DNA of 64,000 bases from NCBI GenBank assembly GCA_019509785.1, contig JAEKLQ010000049.1, forward strand, positions 32,821 to 96,820, read 5' to 3'. The position numbers and the translations under genes were made by a program. The stretch is from Fibrobacterota bacterium. GTDB lineage: Bacteria; Fibrobacterota; Fibrobacteria; UBA11236. Below are positions 63,700 to 64,000 of this stretch, piece by piece (the first letter of the stretch is position 1; every line of letters begins with the position of its first letter). The notes under the pieces were generated by a model. That model searched no databases. It saw nothing but the letters and a program-made list of their open reading frames with translations, and was not told the DNA's origin.

Positions 63700-64000
63700 A
63701 AGCCCAGTCGCGGGCGCGCCTCGCAGGGACACGTAGCGTCGCTGCGACGGGGGCCTTGTGCTCGCGTTTAAGCGATTGACTTCGCTCCGGTTACGAACCG
63801 AATCGGTACCAAGCTTCGCTGGCGCCGCGCGCGGCCTGACAACACTTCCCAATTAAACGAATCGATCGCGCGCGGCGCCAGCGAAGCTTGGTACCGATTC
63901 GGTTCGTAACCGGAGCGAAGTCAATCGCTTAAACGCGAGCACAAGGCCCCCGTCGCAGCGACGCTACGTGTCCCTGCGAGGCGCGCCCGCGACTGGGCTT
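63700..64000. repeat. Perfect inverted repeat, arms at least 134 bp, 33-bp spacer
   Basis: Bases 63700-63833 and 63867-64000 are exact reverse complements with no mismatch; the 33-base spacer is 63834-63866. The right arm reaches the last base of the window, so the repeat may be longer. It contains no credible reading frame. Possible explanations are a fold-back assembly or amplification artefact at a contig end, or a genuine palindromic mobile or hairpin element. Confidence 0.95.

Noticed and set aside
63613..63852. 79-codon minus-strand frame in the terminal repeat region
   Set aside because: Crosses the left repeat arm, has no ribosome binding site and no similarity to a known family.

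Overview
The window is a GC-rich, gene-dense bacterial chromosome segment from a Gram-negative organism. LptA/LptB/LptC homologues, MCE and MlaE proteins, several predicted lipoproteins, haem A synthesis genes and a tRNA-Leu are present. No 16S rRNA is visible, so the lineage cannot be read directly. Two GH57 enzymes, an HPr kinase/HPr/enzyme I set next to RpoN, and many secreted TPR or hypothetical proteins would fit an environmental member of the FCB group (Fibrobacterota-like), but that is inference. Almost everything is core metabolism or envelope biology. No phage, integrase, transposase, CRISPR array or defence island was seen.

Layout. 1-2.8 kb: end of an MFS transporter and an apionate-lactonase-like protein. 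2.8-6.3 kb: small membrane proteins (DUF3618, holin-like), HisN-type phosphatase, Nnr. 6.3-9.1 kb: GH57/DUF3536 protein and a tiny membrane protein. 9.1-11.6 kb: an uncharacterised three-gene operon with a TPR protein. 11.6-20.6 kb: GT2 glycosyltransferase, pyruvate kinase, ApaH-like phosphatase, SirB1-like protein, ferredoxin-NADP reductase, SlyX, PyrF, thioesterase and MATE. 20.6-27.2 kb: lptC-lptA-lptB-rpoN-hpf-hprK. 27.3-35.3 kb: MCE protein, GH57 glucanotransferase, ptsH, ptsI, lytic transglycosylase. 35.4-43.7 kb: DUF4159, a broken DUF4175 gene, mlaE, glnD. 44.0-44.2 kb: a 27-codon lysine-rich gene with its own ribosome binding site and terminator. 44.4-48.9 kb: argS, rsfS, LytR_C protein, two unknowns, panD, tRNA-Leu. 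49-54.8 kb: RNase G/E, SPOR protein, lapA-like, miaB, gph. 54.9-63.6 kb: DUF2334, aldo/keto reductase, M14 peptidase, nadA, frameshifted PfkB kinase, DUF420, ctaA, ctaB. The last 300 bases are a large perfect inverted repeat.

The clearest functional theme is regulation. HprK, HPr and enzyme I lie with sigma-54 and the hibernation factor, and no sugar-specific PTS permease is present, which suggests a regulatory phosphorelay. GlnD further along adds nitrogen sensing. The least explained items are the tiny lysine-rich gene with its structured AT-rich leader, three unrelated intergenic inverted-repeat structures (lptB-rpoN, mlaE-glnD and the window end), two genes whose reading frames are broken, and non-standard motifs in ArgS and RNase G.
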